DNA from: Xanthobacteraceae bacterium
GTDB taxonomy: Bacteria > Pseudomonadota > Alphaproteobacteria > Rhizobiales > Xanthobacteraceae
Assembly: GCA_019746135.1 (NCBI GenBank)
Contig: JAIESI010000044.1
Location: 1-48,261 of the forward strand
Reading direction: 5' to 3'
Length of the DNA stretch: 48,261 bases
Positions 23,593-32,692 of the stretch are shown here, in pieces. The position numbers and the translations under genes are program-made. The notes below the pieces were generated by a model, which did not search any database, was not told the origin of the DNA, and saw only the letters and a list, made by a program, of their open reading frames with translations. How positions within the stretch are numbered: the stretch's first letter is position 1; each line of letters begins with the position of its first letter.

Positions 23593-26100
23593 CTACGCTG
23601 CCGTCGTCTTGACGACGCGCAACGGGCGTGCCGGCCCGACTCCGCCCTTCCGGAGCAGGTCGGCCGCCCGCCTGGCATCGGCCGGGCGGCTGAAATAATA
23701 GCCCTGCGCGTAGTCACAGCCCGCGGCCAGCAGAAATTTCGCCTGTGCCTCAGACTCGACGCCTTCGGCGATGCAGCCGATATCGAGGTCGCGCGCGAGC
23801 CGGACGGCCGCGCGCACCACGGTGCCGTTACGGGAATCGCTATCGACCTTCGAGACAAGCTGCTGGGCGATCTTCACCTGATTGACGCGGTACGTCGTCA
23901 GGTAGTGAAGCGACGAATATCCGGTGCCGAAATCGTCGATCGCGATTCTCACGCCAAGCTGCCGCAACCGGTCGAAGCAATCGCTGTGCTGCCGGACCGC
24001 TTCCATCAACACCGACTCGGTCAGCTCCAACTCCAGCAGTTCGGGCGCGACACCGTGCCTGGCAAGGCTGTCCGCGATGTTGCGCTCGAGATCGGACAAT
24101 ATCCTGAACTGCAGGGCGGATACGTTCACCGCGATCCGCTTCGGAGCAATGCCCTGCCCGATCCATTCCCGCATCTGACGGCAGGCTTCATCCAACGCCC
24201 ATCGTCCCAGCAGCATGATCAGTCCGGTCCGTTCGGCGACCGGAATGAAAACCGACGGCATGATGAGACCGCGCGTTGGATGGTTCCATCGCAGCAGCGC
24301 CTCCATGCCGACGATCCTGCCCGAGGCCAGCGCGACCTGCGGCTGATAGTGAAGCGCGATTTCGCCACGGTCGATCGCGCCCCGCAGATCTTCGGTGATG
24401 GTGACGCGCTCCTCGACCTCACGGTCCAGGTCGGCGCTGTGGAAGCGGAAGCAGTTGCGGCCGTCCTCCTTGGCGCGATAGAGCGCGAGATCGGCTTGAA
24501 TCATCATGACCTCGGGCCGGGCGATGTCCGGCTCATAAGGCGATATGCCGATGCTGGCGGAGACGTGAATCTCGTTTCCGTCGATCACATAGGGTGCGGC
24601 CACGGCGCTGCAGATTCTGGCCGCCAATTTTTCCGTGCTCGCCACGTCGGACACGTCGTGCTGCAGGACCGCGAATTCGTCCCCGCCGAACCGCGCGACG
24701 ACGTCGTTGTCGCGCAAGACACCCCTGACCCGGCCCGCAACCGCTCGCAGCAAGGCATCGCCGAGCAGATGACCAAGCGTGTCATTGACGTCCTTGAAGT
24801 GGTCGAGATCGAAATAGAGCACCGCGAAGCCCGGAGCGCCACGGTTGCTGGACGCAAACGCCGCCTCGAGCCGCTCGGCGAAAACGCGGCGATTGACCAG
24901 CGTCGTCAGCGCATCGGTTTCGGCCAGTTCAGAAATGGTCTTGTTCGCCTCGCTCAGATTGAGCGTGTGATGGGCGACGCGCCACAGATAGATCGTGACG
25001 CCGGCGGTGAGGATCAGGCCGGCGATCAGGACGATCCAGGTGCGGCCGTAACGCGTCTCCAAAAGACCACCCGGCGTCGGCACGGCCACGACCGTCAGCC
25101 ACGGTGCGCCCGAGGTTGCCAGGATATCCTGCGACCAGTGCAGTCCGGTCGTAAGCAGGCGGCGCGACTTCTGCGCCCATGACGAGGTCTGCGGCTCGGA
25201 AAGTTGCGCATAGAGCGGGAGGTCGTCCGGCCCGCCGTGCGGGTTGAAGAAAAAGAACTCAATGCCTGGGGGCGCGGACCATACCGAAAGGACCGCGTCG
25301 ATCATCTTTGCCGTCACCATCGCGCCGGAGACGAAGCCAACGAGGTTGCGGCGGCGTTCGTCCACCGTGCCGTTCGGCACACCTTGCCGGTAAACCGGCA
25401 GCAGAAAGACAAAGCCGTGCTGCACGCCCGGCGCGCTGGCGAGGCTCCAGAGCTGGTAAAAGCCGAGCCGGGCGTTGTCGCGCGCCTGGTCCATCTGCTC
25501 CCGCGTATGGGGATACGGGCTCATGTCGAGGCCATAGAGCGGCGAGGTCTTCGGCACCGTCGAAAACAGAACCGGGAAGTATTCGTCCTGCGGCCCGGCG
25601 GGAGTAAAGCCGCCGTCACGCGTGCGGTTCTTAATGTGGTAACCGGCAAGACCCTCACGTGCAGCAGCAAGCTCGAACGCCGCGCGATCCTCCGGTCGGA
25701 CACGGGGCAGCCAGGACAGCGTCTGTATGGATGAGCTGAACTTCAACATCGCATTCGCGTAGTTTTCAAACTCGCGACGCGTGATCTTGTCGTCGACGGA
25801 ATTGAACATCGCCTGCGATGCGCCGAGCTTGGTCAAATACTCGTTGAGGCCGGCCTGCAGCACCCGGGATCGGTTCTCGGCAGCCACATCGAAGCTCAAT
25901 TTGGCGTTCCGCGCTTCCCAGACGGACACCACGTAGGCCGCCGCGCAAGCTATTGCGATGCCGACGAGGGCTGCGGTCACGCTCGGCAGGAGCCGCAGAG
26001 CCCGGCCGCGCGCCCCGGAGCGATGGGATACCTGAAACGGCGAAAGGCCGCTGCTGAAGGCGGCACGCGCGAGCCTGAACAACGTGGCCTTGATCGGCAT
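23593..26100 (-). CDS. Bifunctional diguanylate cyclase/phosphodiesterase with CHASE sensor
   Basis: An 835-residue membrane signalling protein. There is a transmembrane segment near residues 38-60, a periplasmic CHASE domain about 75-340 (FNSVDDKITRREFENYA, IQTLSWLPRV), and a second transmembrane segment near 354-375. The GGDEF domain (about 393-555) has an intact GGDEF at 472-476 and an inhibitory RxxD site (RDND, 463-466). The EAL domain (about 570-820) has EAL at 600-602, NVSALQF, ELTES, DDFGTGYSS, the VKI lysine, AEGVES and AQGYYFSRP, all consistent with activity. It can probably make and degrade cyclic di-GMP in response to an extracellular ligand. No strong ribosome site precedes the ATG. 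The 279-base gap to the next gene (26101-26379) shows nothing but a weak TAAAAT element. Confidence 0.93.
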   Translation of the reverse strand: MPIKATLFRLARAAFSSGLSPFQVSHRSGARGRALRLLPSVTAALVGIAIACAAAYVVSVWEARNAKLSFDVAAENRSRVLQAGLNEYLTKLGASQAMFNSVDDKITRREFENYANAMLKFSSSIQTLSWLPRVRPEDRAAFELAAAREGLAGYHIKNRTRDGGFTPAGPQDEYFPVLFSTVPKTSPLYGLDMSPYPHTREQMDQARDNARLGFYQLWSLASAPGVQHGFVFLLPVYRQGVPNGTVDERRRNLVGFVSGAMVTAKMIDAVLSVWSAPPGIEFFFFNPHGGPDDLPLYAQLSEPQTSSWAQKSRRLLTTGLHWSQDILATSGAPWLTVVAVPTPGGLLETRYGRTWIVLIAGLILTAGVTIYLWRVAHHTLNLSEANKTISELAETDALTTLVNRRVFAERLEAAFASSNRGAPGFAVLYFDLDHFKDVNDTLGHLLGDALLRAVAGRVRGVLRDNDVVARFGGDEFAVLQHDVSDVASTEKLAARICSAVAAPYVIDGNEIHVSASIGISPYEPDIARPEVMMIQADLALYRAKEDGRNCFRFHSADLDREVEERVTITEDLRGAIDRGEIALHYQPQVALASGRIVGMEALLRWNHPTRGLIMPSVFIPVAERTGLIMLLGRWALDEACRQMREWIGQGIAPKRIAVNVSALQFRILSDLERNIADSLARHGVAPELLELELTESVLMEAVRQHSDCFDRLRQLGVRIAIDDFGTGYSSLHYLTTYRVNQVKIAQQLVSKVDSDSRNGTVVRAAVRLARDLDIGCIAEGVESEAQAKFLLAAGCDYAQGYYFSRPADARRAADLLRKGGVGPARPLRVVKTTAA

Positions 26101-26379
26101 GACTTCGTGCCCGCCACCCGAGCGACTGTGCTGAGCTCCAAGCTTCTTGCGTGGCGGCTACCAGTGCAAAGGCCGGAGTTTTTGCCGCGGCTTCCGCCGC
26201 AGCCGCAAACGAGCACCGCAGTCATGCAACTACACGCGTACGAGTGTTCGCTCGGTATATTTCACCGCTTATCGGGTCGCGATTGCGACTCAGGTCGCAG
26301 CGGAAGCGCACAAATCTCCATGCAAGGTTGCTAAAATGTAAACGCAGCGGCAGTCTGTGCAAAAATCATGGAGAGTTCG

Positions 26380-27180
26380 ATGGGCTGGAAATGGGCATTG
26401 CTGTTCACTCTCACCGCTCTGCTCGCGAGTTCAGGGGCAGGCCGTGCGCAGCAAGGAAATGATCCGCGTGTGGCGGACCTTGTCCAGAGCGGCAAGGTGC
26501 GGGTCGGCCTGTTCCTGCCGCAATACACCAAGGATGCAAGCAGCGGAGAACTGAAGGGAGTGTGGGCGGAGAGCGCCCGGGCGCTGGCCGCCCGCATCGG
26601 CGTTCAGCTCGTGCTGGTCGAGCACCCGACGCCGCCGCAGGCCATTGCCTGCCTCAAGGCCGGCGCCTGCGACCTCCTGTTTCTGCCGTTCGACGAACGG
26701 TCCGCCGACGTTGGCGACTTCTCGTCGCCGATTTTTCAATTCGACTACACGCTGCTGGTGCCGGGCAACAGCGCGATCCAGCGTGTCGTCGATGCAGACC
26801 GATCGGGGACCAAGATCGCCGCCGTGCGCAATCATGCGTCGACCGCGGAATTGAGCCGCCTGCTGAAGCAGGCAGAGCTCGCGCACGCCGAAACCCCGGA
26901 TCGCACATTCGAACTTTTGCGCGACGGACAAGCCAGCGCGATGGCGTCGGCCCGCCCCACACTTCTGGGATATGCGCGTCGGTTGACCGGATCGCGTGTG
27001 CTGGAAGACCGGTACGGCGCCAACATCAACCGCATCGTCGTTCCGAAAGGCAAGGCAGCCTGGCTCGCCTATGTCAGCGAGTTCGTCGAAACAGCGAAGG
27101 CGTCCGGTGTGGTGCGGACCGCCATCGAACGCGGCGGACCGCCTGGCGTTACCGTGTCGCCGCCGGGCGATCCCAAATAG
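26380..27180 (+). CDS. Family 3 extracellular solute-binding protein
   Basis: Periplasmic binding protein of the amino-acid type (SBP_bac_3), 266 residues, with signal peptide MGWKWALLFTLTALLASSGAGRAQQ. The start of the mature part, VADLVQSGKVRVGLFLPQYTKD followed by LKGVWAESARALAARIGVQLVLVEHPTPPQAIACLKAGACDLLFLPF, is typical. The ATG at 26380 is preferred over the ATG at 26368 because GGAGAG lies between them. There is no permease or ATPase next to it. It precedes two Bug receptor genes on the same strand and may share their uptake role. The ligand is unknown. Confidence 0.85.
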   Translation: MGWKWALLFTLTALLASSGAGRAQQGNDPRVADLVQSGKVRVGLFLPQYTKDASSGELKGVWAESARALAARIGVQLVLVEHPTPPQAIACLKAGACDLLFLPFDERSADVGDFSSPIFQFDYTLLVPGNSAIQRVVDADRSGTKIAAVRNHASTAELSRLLKQAELAHAETPDRTFELLRDGQASAMASARPTLLGYARRLTGSRVLEDRYGANINRIVVPKGKAAWLAYVSEFVETAKASGVVRTAIERGGPPGVTVSPPGDPK

Positions 27181-27235
27181 TCGAGCCAGAAGTCTTTTTG
27201 CACAAAGATCGAAAAACCGAGGAATGCCCAAGGCC

Positions 27236-28204
27236 ATGCGAATCCTTACAGCGCTGATCGTGACCATCGGAGCCATGGCCGGCCTGTCCGCCGCGCACGC
27301 GCAAAGCTGGCCCTCGCGTCCCATCACGATGATCGTGCCGTTTCCGCCCGGCCCGGCGCTCGACCAGGTGGCACGGCTGGTCGCGGCGAAAGTCGCCGGC
27401 CCGCTGGGGCAACCGGTCGTCATCGAAAACCGCACCGGTGCCAACGGCGCCATCGGCGCCAACAGCGTCGCGCGCGCGGCCCCAGATGGCGCAACGCTGC
27501 TTGCGGCAACGGCCGGAACGCACGTGACGGCGCCATATCTGGTGAAGAGCCTGCCCTATGACCCGGTCAAGGATTTCACGCCGATCGTTGCCGCGGTGGA
27601 GCCGGTCACGTGTCTTGCGGTCCACCCCTCGCTGCCGGTGAATTCGGTGCCGGAGCTGATCGCCTATGCGAAGTCCCGTCCGAACGAGCTGTCCTTCGGA
27701 AGCTCGGGCGTCGGGTCGGTGTTCCACCTAATGGGCGAGCTGTTCAACGAGACCGCCGGCGTGAAGATCAAGCACGTGCCCTATCGCGGAGTCGCGCCGG
27801 CGATGCAGGACGTGATCGGCGGCCACATTCCGATGGTGTTCATCTCGGTGGCCAATGCCGACGCCGCAGCCAGGGCCGGCCAGGTGAAGATCCTCGCGGT
27901 GCTGGAGCCCGCCCGCTATTCCAGGCTTCCCGACGTGCCGTCCATGTCGGAGTTGATCCCGGCGTTCCGCAAGCCCTCGTCGTGGTTCGGCTTCTTCGGT
28001 CCGCCCGGGCTGCCGGAGCCGATCGTCGCCCGTCTCAACGCCGAGATGAACAAGGCGCTCAGGGAGCCTGACGTGGTGCAGAGCTTCGACGCCAACGGCT
28101 ATACCGCGATCGGCGGCACGCCCAAGCAGTTCGCCGACCTGATCAATGACGGCCTCGCGCGCTACGGCGCGATCATCAAGGCCGCCGGCATCCAGCCGGA
28201 GTAG
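27236..28204 (+). CDS. Tripartite tricarboxylate transporter binding protein (Bug/TctC family)
   Basis: Solute receptor of 322 residues with signal peptide MRILTALIVTIGAMAGLSAAHAQ. Bug motifs: WPSRPITMIVPFPPGPALDQVARLVA, VVIENRTGANGAIGANSV, APDGATLLAATAG, KHVPYRGVAPAMQDVIGGHIPM. PGPALD replaces the more usual PGGxxD. The ATG at 27236 gives the cleanest signal peptide; an ATG four codons upstream (27224) has GAGGA too close to it. The 55-base spacing from the SBP_bac_3 gene allows co-transcription. The 294-base gap after it holds only a possible gene remnant on the minus strand. Confidence 0.92.
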   Translation: MRILTALIVTIGAMAGLSAAHAQSWPSRPITMIVPFPPGPALDQVARLVAAKVAGPLGQPVVIENRTGANGAIGANSVARAAPDGATLLAATAGTHVTAPYLVKSLPYDPVKDFTPIVAAVEPVTCLAVHPSLPVNSVPELIAYAKSRPNELSFGSSGVGSVFHLMGELFNETAGVKIKHVPYRGVAPAMQDVIGGHIPMVFISVANADAAARAGQVKILAVLEPARYSRLPDVPSMSELIPAFRKPSSWFGFFGPPGLPEPIVARLNAEMNKALREPDVVQSFDANGYTAIGGTPKQFADLINDGLARYGAIIKAAGIQPE

Positions 28205-28212
28205 CCGCCCGG

Positions 28213-28329
28213 TCAGCCGATGCCGAGCCGCGCGCGGGCGGTCTCGCCGATCGCCCGGGTCGGTGTCACATCCAGCGCAACGGGGTCGTAGACGCAGGAC
28301 GACACGAGCACGACGCGCCGGCGCGTGAG
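28213..28329 (-). other. Possible C-terminal remnant of a decayed gene
   Basis: In the otherwise empty gap 28205-28498, a minus-strand frame ends VVLVSSCVYDPVALDVTP and then TRAIGETARARLGIG before a TGA at 28213-28215. It is preceded in frame by a TAG at 28330-28332. Its amino-acid make-up looks like real protein, but no start or family can be given. It may be chance in GC-rich DNA. Confidence 0.2.
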
Positions 28330-28498
28330 CTATTTTCCGTTGTATCTTCTGCCCGCGATACGTCGAGCCATTCGGCAGGCGGTCCATTCGAGCCCGCGCA
28401 TCGCCGTGCACCGCACGGTTCCTCAATAAAGCTCTTGGTGGAGAGTTGCGCCAAAGTTAGGCTGATGCCGTACGGTTCGAACGAACGGGCAAATCATC

Positions 28499-29479
28499 AT
28501 GCAACGGCTTGCGCGTATTTGCGTGTTCGCAATGACCGCGATCGCGGTCGCGCATGTGCCGGGCCCTTCCCTCGCCCAGGATTACCCGAACAAGCCGATC
28601 CGGCTGATCGTCATCACGGCGGCCGGCGGGCTGATGGACGTGGCCGCGCGGATCCTGGCCGACAGCCTGGATAAATCGCTCGGTCAGCGGCTGGTGATCG
28701 AGAACCGATCCGGCTCCGGCGGCAATATCGGGGCCGAGGCGGTCGCCAAGTCCGACCCGGACGGCTACACGCTCGGGCTCATTCAGATCGGCAACGTCGC
28801 CATCAATCCGCATATCTACACCGACATGACGTTCGATCCGCTGGTCGATCTTGTTCCGGTCGCTCCCGTGACCAGCTCCGCCATCCTGGTCGTTGCCAAT
28901 GCCAAGCTGCCGGCCAGCAATCTCACCGAGCTGATCGCGCTGGCCAAGAAAGAGCCCGGCAAGCTGTCCTATGGCTCGGGCGGCAACGGCACGGCGCCGC
29001 ATCTTGCGGGCGAGATGTTCAAGGCCGCGGCCGGCGTCGACGTCCTGCACGTCCCCTATCGCGGCGCAGGTCCCGCGGTGAACGACACGGTCGGAGGCCA
29101 TGTTCAGCTCACCTTTGTCGGGCTCGGCGCTGTGCGCAGCGGGGTCGATGCCGGAATGCTGAAGATTCTTGCGGTGGCCCAATCGCAGCGGCTGAAATCG
29201 GCACCGCAATTCCCCACGTCCGCCGAAGCAGGGCTTCCAGGCTACGAGTTCGTCACCTGGTTCGGTGTCGTCGCGCCAAAAGGGACGCCCGCACCGGTGA
29301 TCGCGACGCTGGTGAAGCATATTCATGCCATGCAGGACGATCCTGCGGTGCAGCAGCGCATGGCGACCGGCGGACTCGAGCCGCTGAAGGAAACGCCCGA
29401 GCAGTTCGGCGCCCGGATGCGGCGCGATCAGGATCGCTTCCGCGATATCGTCAAGGCCGCCAAGCTGAAGCCGGAGTAG
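28499..29479 (+). CDS. Tripartite tricarboxylate transporter binding protein (Bug/TctC family)
   Basis: Solute receptor of 326 residues with signal peptide MQRLARICVFAMTAIAVAHVPGPSLAQ. Bug motifs: YPNKPIRLIVITAAGGLMDVAARI, LVIENRSGSGGNIGAEAV, DPDGYTLGL, LHVPYRGAGPAVNDTVGGHVQL. TAAGGLMD replaces PGGxxD in the ligand loop, which hints at a different ligand from the other paralogs. The ribosome site is weak. It ends 11 bases before the flavin monooxygenase gene, so transport and oxidation of the same compound are plausible. Confidence 0.93.
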   Translation: MQRLARICVFAMTAIAVAHVPGPSLAQDYPNKPIRLIVITAAGGLMDVAARILADSLDKSLGQRLVIENRSGSGGNIGAEAVAKSDPDGYTLGLIQIGNVAINPHIYTDMTFDPLVDLVPVAPVTSSAILVVANAKLPASNLTELIALAKKEPGKLSYGSGGNGTAPHLAGEMFKAAAGVDVLHVPYRGAGPAVNDTVGGHVQLTFVGLGAVRSGVDAGMLKILAVAQSQRLKSAPQFPTSAEAGLPGYEFVTWFGVVAPKGTPAPVIATLVKHIHAMQDDPAVQQRMATGGLEPLKETPEQFGARMRRDQDRFRDIVKAAKLKPE

Positions 29480-29490
29480 CGGCGCTGCGC

Positions 29491-30621
29491 GTGGCCGGCG
29501 CCAGAAGGGTGCTTGTCGTCGGCGGCGGCATCGCCGGGCTGACGCTCGCCGTGGCGTTGCGGCGCCACGGCATCGACGTCGACGTGGCGGAAATCCAGCC
29601 ACGCTGGAACGTGCTCGGCGTCGGGATCAGCCTGACCGGCCCGACACTCCGGGCGCTGAAGTCGATCGACCTGATCGATCCGTGCGTGGCGGTGTCATTC
29701 GGCTTCGATCGCATCATCTTTGCCGATGCCACCGGCCGCGAGTTTGACGCGCTCCGTCTGCCGCGGCTCTGCGGACCCGATTATCCGGCGACGGTCGCGA
29801 TTGGCCGGCCGGCGCTGCATGATGTCCTGATCCGCGCAGCGGAGCGGCTTGGCGTTGCGGTTTGGCTCGGCACCACGGCCTCGAAGCTTGATCAGGCCGG
29901 CGACGCCGTCGAGGTGACTTTTTCCAACGGAAGCCGCAACAGCTACGATGCCGTGATCGGCTGCGACGGCGCCCATTCGCGCGTCCGCAATCTCGTGTTC
30001 GGCGATCCGGCCGCGCGGAGTTTTACCGGGCTCGCGGTCTGGCGCGCGACCATGCCGAGGTCGCCGGACGTCGAATGCATGCAGATGTTCTACGGCCCGC
30101 ACACCAAGGCCGGCGTCAATCCCCACTCCCGCGACGAAATGTTTCTGTTCCTGGTCCAGCCGATCAGCAGCGGCGACCGCCTGCCGCCGGACCGGATGCA
30201 CCTTCTGCTGCTGGAGCAGCTTGGCGACTTCAGCGGGCGGGTTCTCGAGCACGCGCGCGCCCACATCACCGACCCGGCGAAGGTCGACTACCGGCCCATG
30301 GATGCGTTCCTGCTGCCGCCGCCCTGGCACCGCGGCCACGTTGCGGTGATCGGCGACGCCGCCCACACGACGACTCCGCATCTGGCGACCGGCGCAGGCA
30401 TCGCGATCGAAGATGCGGTCGTTCTCGCAGAGATGCTGGCGGATGGCGGCCCGGTTCCGAATATTTTTGAACGCTTCGTCGAACGCCGCTTCGCGCGCTG
30501 CCGGCTGGTCGTCGAAACCGCCGTTCGGCTCGGCGAGATGGAAAAGGACACGTCGATACCGATCCAGGCTCACTTCGACCTGATGCGATCGACATTTCGC
30601 AAGCTCGCCGAACCGATATAG
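29491..30621 (+). CDS. FAD-dependent monooxygenase (PHBH-type)
   Basis: Class A flavoprotein monooxygenase of 376 residues. The FAD motif VLVVGGGIAGLTLAVALRRHGIDVDVAEI is at the N-terminus, the DG motif is YDAVIGCDGAHSRVR, and the second FAD motif is VAVIGDAAHTTTPHLATGAGIAIEDAVVLAEML. These enzymes use NAD(P)H and O2 to hydroxylate aromatic or related substrates. The GTG start at 29491 lies 11 bases after the Bug gene, so the pair is an operon. The substrate probably equals or derives from the ligand of that receptor. A membership in the 6-hydroxynicotinate or salicylate groups cannot be decided here. Confidence 0.9.
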   Translation: MAGARRVLVVGGGIAGLTLAVALRRHGIDVDVAEIQPRWNVLGVGISLTGPTLRALKSIDLIDPCVAVSFGFDRIIFADATGREFDALRLPRLCGPDYPATVAIGRPALHDVLIRAAERLGVAVWLGTTASKLDQAGDAVEVTFSNGSRNSYDAVIGCDGAHSRVRNLVFGDPAARSFTGLAVWRATMPRSPDVECMQMFYGPHTKAGVNPHSRDEMFLFLVQPISSGDRLPPDRMHLLLLEQLGDFSGRVLEHARAHITDPAKVDYRPMDAFLLPPPWHRGHVAVIGDAAHTTTPHLATGAGIAIEDAVVLAEMLADGGPVPNIFERFVERRFARCRLVVETAVRLGEMEKDTSIPIQAHFDLMRSTFRKLAEPI

Positions 30622-30658
30622 CGGATGACCGCTACGGAGACTGCGGCCGACTGCCGGT

Positions 30659-31006
30659 CTATCGCCCGATCAGCATGGTCCAGTAATAGCGGCCTGACTT
30701 CGACACCGCATGGGCCACCATTTTGCACCCCGGCAGCAGCATGTTCGCGGCATGCCCGGGCGAGGTCCACCACTGGGCCATCGCGCCTGCCCTGGTTTTG
30801 CTCCCCGTCGCGACGTTCTCAGCCCGTGCGCCCTGAGCTGCCCGGCTCGAGAACCCGGCATGGTCCATCGATTCCCGCCGGGCCATATCATTTGAGTGCT
30901 GCTGTGCGAGGCGCTGCAACAATGCGCAATTTGATTTTCCTTTGGCGTGGGCCGGCGCGCTGAACGCCAGCAACGTCAGCGCGTACCAAATCAATCGCAG
31001 TTTCAT
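30659..31006 (-). CDS. Secreted CAP (SCP/PR-1) domain protein
   Basis: A 115-residue exported protein with signal peptide MKLRLIWYALTLLAFSAPAHA. The CAP fold is evident from MARRESMDHAGFSSRA, ARAENVATGSK, AMAQWWTSPGHAANML and KSGRYYWTMLIGR, with the conserved His of DHAGF and the SPGHAANM block. Two Cys (near residues 26 and 92) may pair. It is small for the family, close to a minimal CAP domain. The ATG at 31006 matches the start of the signal peptide; an in-frame extension upstream has none. It stands downstream of the DUF4344 gene on the same strand. The function is unknown. Confidence 0.85.
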   Translation of the reverse strand: MKLRLIWYALTLLAFSAPAHAKGKSNCALLQRLAQQHSNDMARRESMDHAGFSSRAAQGARAENVATGSKTRAGAMAQWWTSPGHAANMLLPGCKMVAHAVSKSGRYYWTMLIGR

Positions 31007-31144
31007 TCGTGACCTGTCGAGACTGGCATCACATGAAGAAGAACGGGGATCCAACATTCTCCACTGCCGTCAGCGATTATCCAAGCCGCCCCGGCACAAA
31101 CCGAGGCGACGCCTCGGGCAAAGGACGCGACGTCAAATTGTCCG

Positions 31145-32068
31145 CTACCGGCGGAGAAGCCGTTCTCGCCGGGCGGAGATCGTACGGGTCCAAACGACTC
31201 GAAATTTCTTCGCCAGTTGCATGTCGACGTAGGGACGGATCAGCTTGGTCATCGCGAAGTCCAGATCCCCGTATTCGACGGCACAGCCCGCGGCCCGCTC
31301 CTCGGGAAGGAAGCCTTTTGCGACAATGTCGGCAAACAGCTTCTGGTCAGCGCCGTAGGCAAGACACAGAAGCGTATAAAGGCGTTGCGCCGGAAGCGAA
31401 TGCTCATCAGCGAGCGTCCTGACCGGAACCGACACCTCGTTCCCGGGCACCTCGCGCTTATACCCATACGCCGTGCCCAGGACCATCCGACGCGCTTCGC
31501 TGCCTCCGAGCTTGAGCGTGAGGTAGGCCGCGAACTGATCAGCGGCGTCCTCCTCGCGTCCAAGAATCGGAATTTTAAGCATGCGAAACACCGAATGCGC
31601 GGTTTCATGCAGGAAGACGTCGAGGACAGGTCCAATGATCGTGTCGGCCTTGGAGATGCCGATCGGCAGGTCGCTCTCGGCAGCGTTCTGGAGAATGTCG
31701 GCGAGCAACTCGTAGCAAATGTTGACGATCCCCGCTCCGGACCAGGCATTCTTGATGCCTTCACATCCGGAAACTCTCAGCAGCAGAGGATCAGGCAGCC
31801 GGAGCGGACTCAGCAGTTGCTGCAAATCCTCGAGCGCGCGGCCTTCCCGCATCTGGGAATAGAGCGCCTGATGCTGCGGGTCGGTCGGCGGCACATACTG
31901 GATCCGAATCTGGTTGGGCTTTGTCTTCAGCCGCGCCGCGACTGCGTCTTGCGCCGGAATCCAACAGCCAAGCAGCGCAATTGCAAGAGCAGCAACCGAT
32001 CGCACCGAAGCGATGCCGTCCCGCTGTCGACCGCGATGCCAAATCCGATTACCAATCTGGGCCGACAC
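31145..32068 (-). CDS. DUF4344-type putative metallopeptidase, membrane-anchored or lipoprotein
   Basis: A 307-residue protein. A hydrophobic stretch at 23-35 (RSVAALAIALLGC) ends in a Cys and may be a signal anchor or lipoprotein signal. The zinc-peptidase motif HExxH is HETAH at 154-158, followed by GREEDAADQFAAYLTLKLGG, which gives the third acidic ligand and fits DUF4344. Cys101, Cys118 and two others are spread through the mature part. The GTG start at 32068 has GGGGAG 6 bases upstream. A GTG at 32005 would remove the 21-residue N-tail. The target is unknown. Confidence 0.85.
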   Translation of the reverse strand: MSAQIGNRIWHRGRQRDGIASVRSVAALAIALLGCWIPAQDAVAARLKTKPNQIRIQYVPPTDPQHQALYSQMREGRALEDLQQLLSPLRLPDPLLLRVSGCEGIKNAWSGAGIVNICYELLADILQNAAESDLPIGISKADTIIGPVLDVFLHETAHSVFRMLKIPILGREEDAADQFAAYLTLKLGGSEARRMVLGTAYGYKREVPGNEVSVPVRTLADEHSLPAQRLYTLLCLAYGADQKLFADIVAKGFLPEERAAGCAVEYGDLDFAMTKLIRPYVDMQLAKKFRVVWTRTISARRERLLRR

Positions 32069-32191
32069 CGATCGCTCCCCAACCCTTCAGAACGCCTGTT
32101 TCCAAGCCAACCGCACCTTGACGAACGAACCGGGCGCGTCCTCGAACGTGGGCAGACCGCCAGACCCCGGCGTGCGTGACAGGCCGACCCG

Positions 32192-32327
32192 TCAGTAAAT
32201 CCCCGTCAGGTGGTAGAAGCCGATGACGAAAAACACCGCCGCCGTCTTGATCATCGTGATCACGAAGATGTCCTTGTAGGCCTGCTTGTGGGTGAGGCCG
32301 GTGACGGCCAGCAGCGTGATGACCGCG
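32192..32327 (-). pseudogene. C-terminal fragment of an inner-membrane transporter
   Basis: A minus-strand frame with no start reads AVITLLAVTGLTHKQAYKD, then IFVITMIKTAAVFFVIGFYHLTGIY and a stop at 32192-32194. This looks like the last transmembrane helix and tail of a GntP/CitM-like permease. It is joined in another frame to the N-terminal part of a CBS-domain gene at about 32328. The rest of the transporter is missing from the window. Confidence 0.6.
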
Positions 32328-32502
32328 CATCGTGCTCAAGCACCACGACGCAGCCGACATCCCTGTCGGACATGATCTGCAGCGCCGACAGCACGGAATC
32401 GGAAGGAGCGACGGTCCAGAGATCTCTCGGCTTTGACGCAAGAACCTGCCGCAGCGGACGAAGCGCCAGGATCTCTTCAGGCCGTCTGATGGGATGATCC
32501 AT
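32328..32502 (-). pseudogene. N-terminal fragment of a CBS-domain protein
   Basis: From the ATG at 32502 the frame reads MDHPIRRPEEILALRPLRQV, then PSDSVLSALQIMSDRDVGCVVVLEHDA, which is the first half of a CBS domain (VAPSDSVLSAL...MSDRDVGCVVV). After about residue 58 the frame runs into the truncated transporter tail and loses all CBS likeness. A deletion between the two genes best explains the join. Confidence 0.6.
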
Positions 32503-32615
32503 GTCGAGCCTCGGCCTGCTCGCAAAGCGAGCTCGTTCGCCCGAGCGAAAACCGCAAAAGCAATTTCCGAAAACACCCGCCGGGCCATTTATTCAGACCC
32601 CGGACGCGCCATGCA

Positions 32616-32649
32616 CTATACGCACGTATAGACGATACGCTGGTATAAT
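32616..32649 (+). promoter_or_regulatory. Promoter region of the CoA-transferase operon with palindromic motif
   Basis: TATACG-CA-CGTATA (32617-32630) is an inverted repeat. Its first 13 bases with the preceding C (CTATACGCACGTA, 32616-32628) recur exactly at 35306-35318 before the small secreted protein and PFL genes. A perfect TATAAT follows at 32644-32649. No good -35 is present, so an activator may bind the palindrome. Confidence 0.45.
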
Positions 32650-32692
32650 TGCGGTGCAGCATGCTTCGGCATCGGATGGGTGAGAGCGATCG

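Noticed and set aside
22361..26100. FecR and CHASE-GGDEF-EAL genes as parts of the graspetide locus
   Set aside because: They have their own functions and a 256-base gap with a separate promoter before precursor B; no sequence link to the peptide genes was found.
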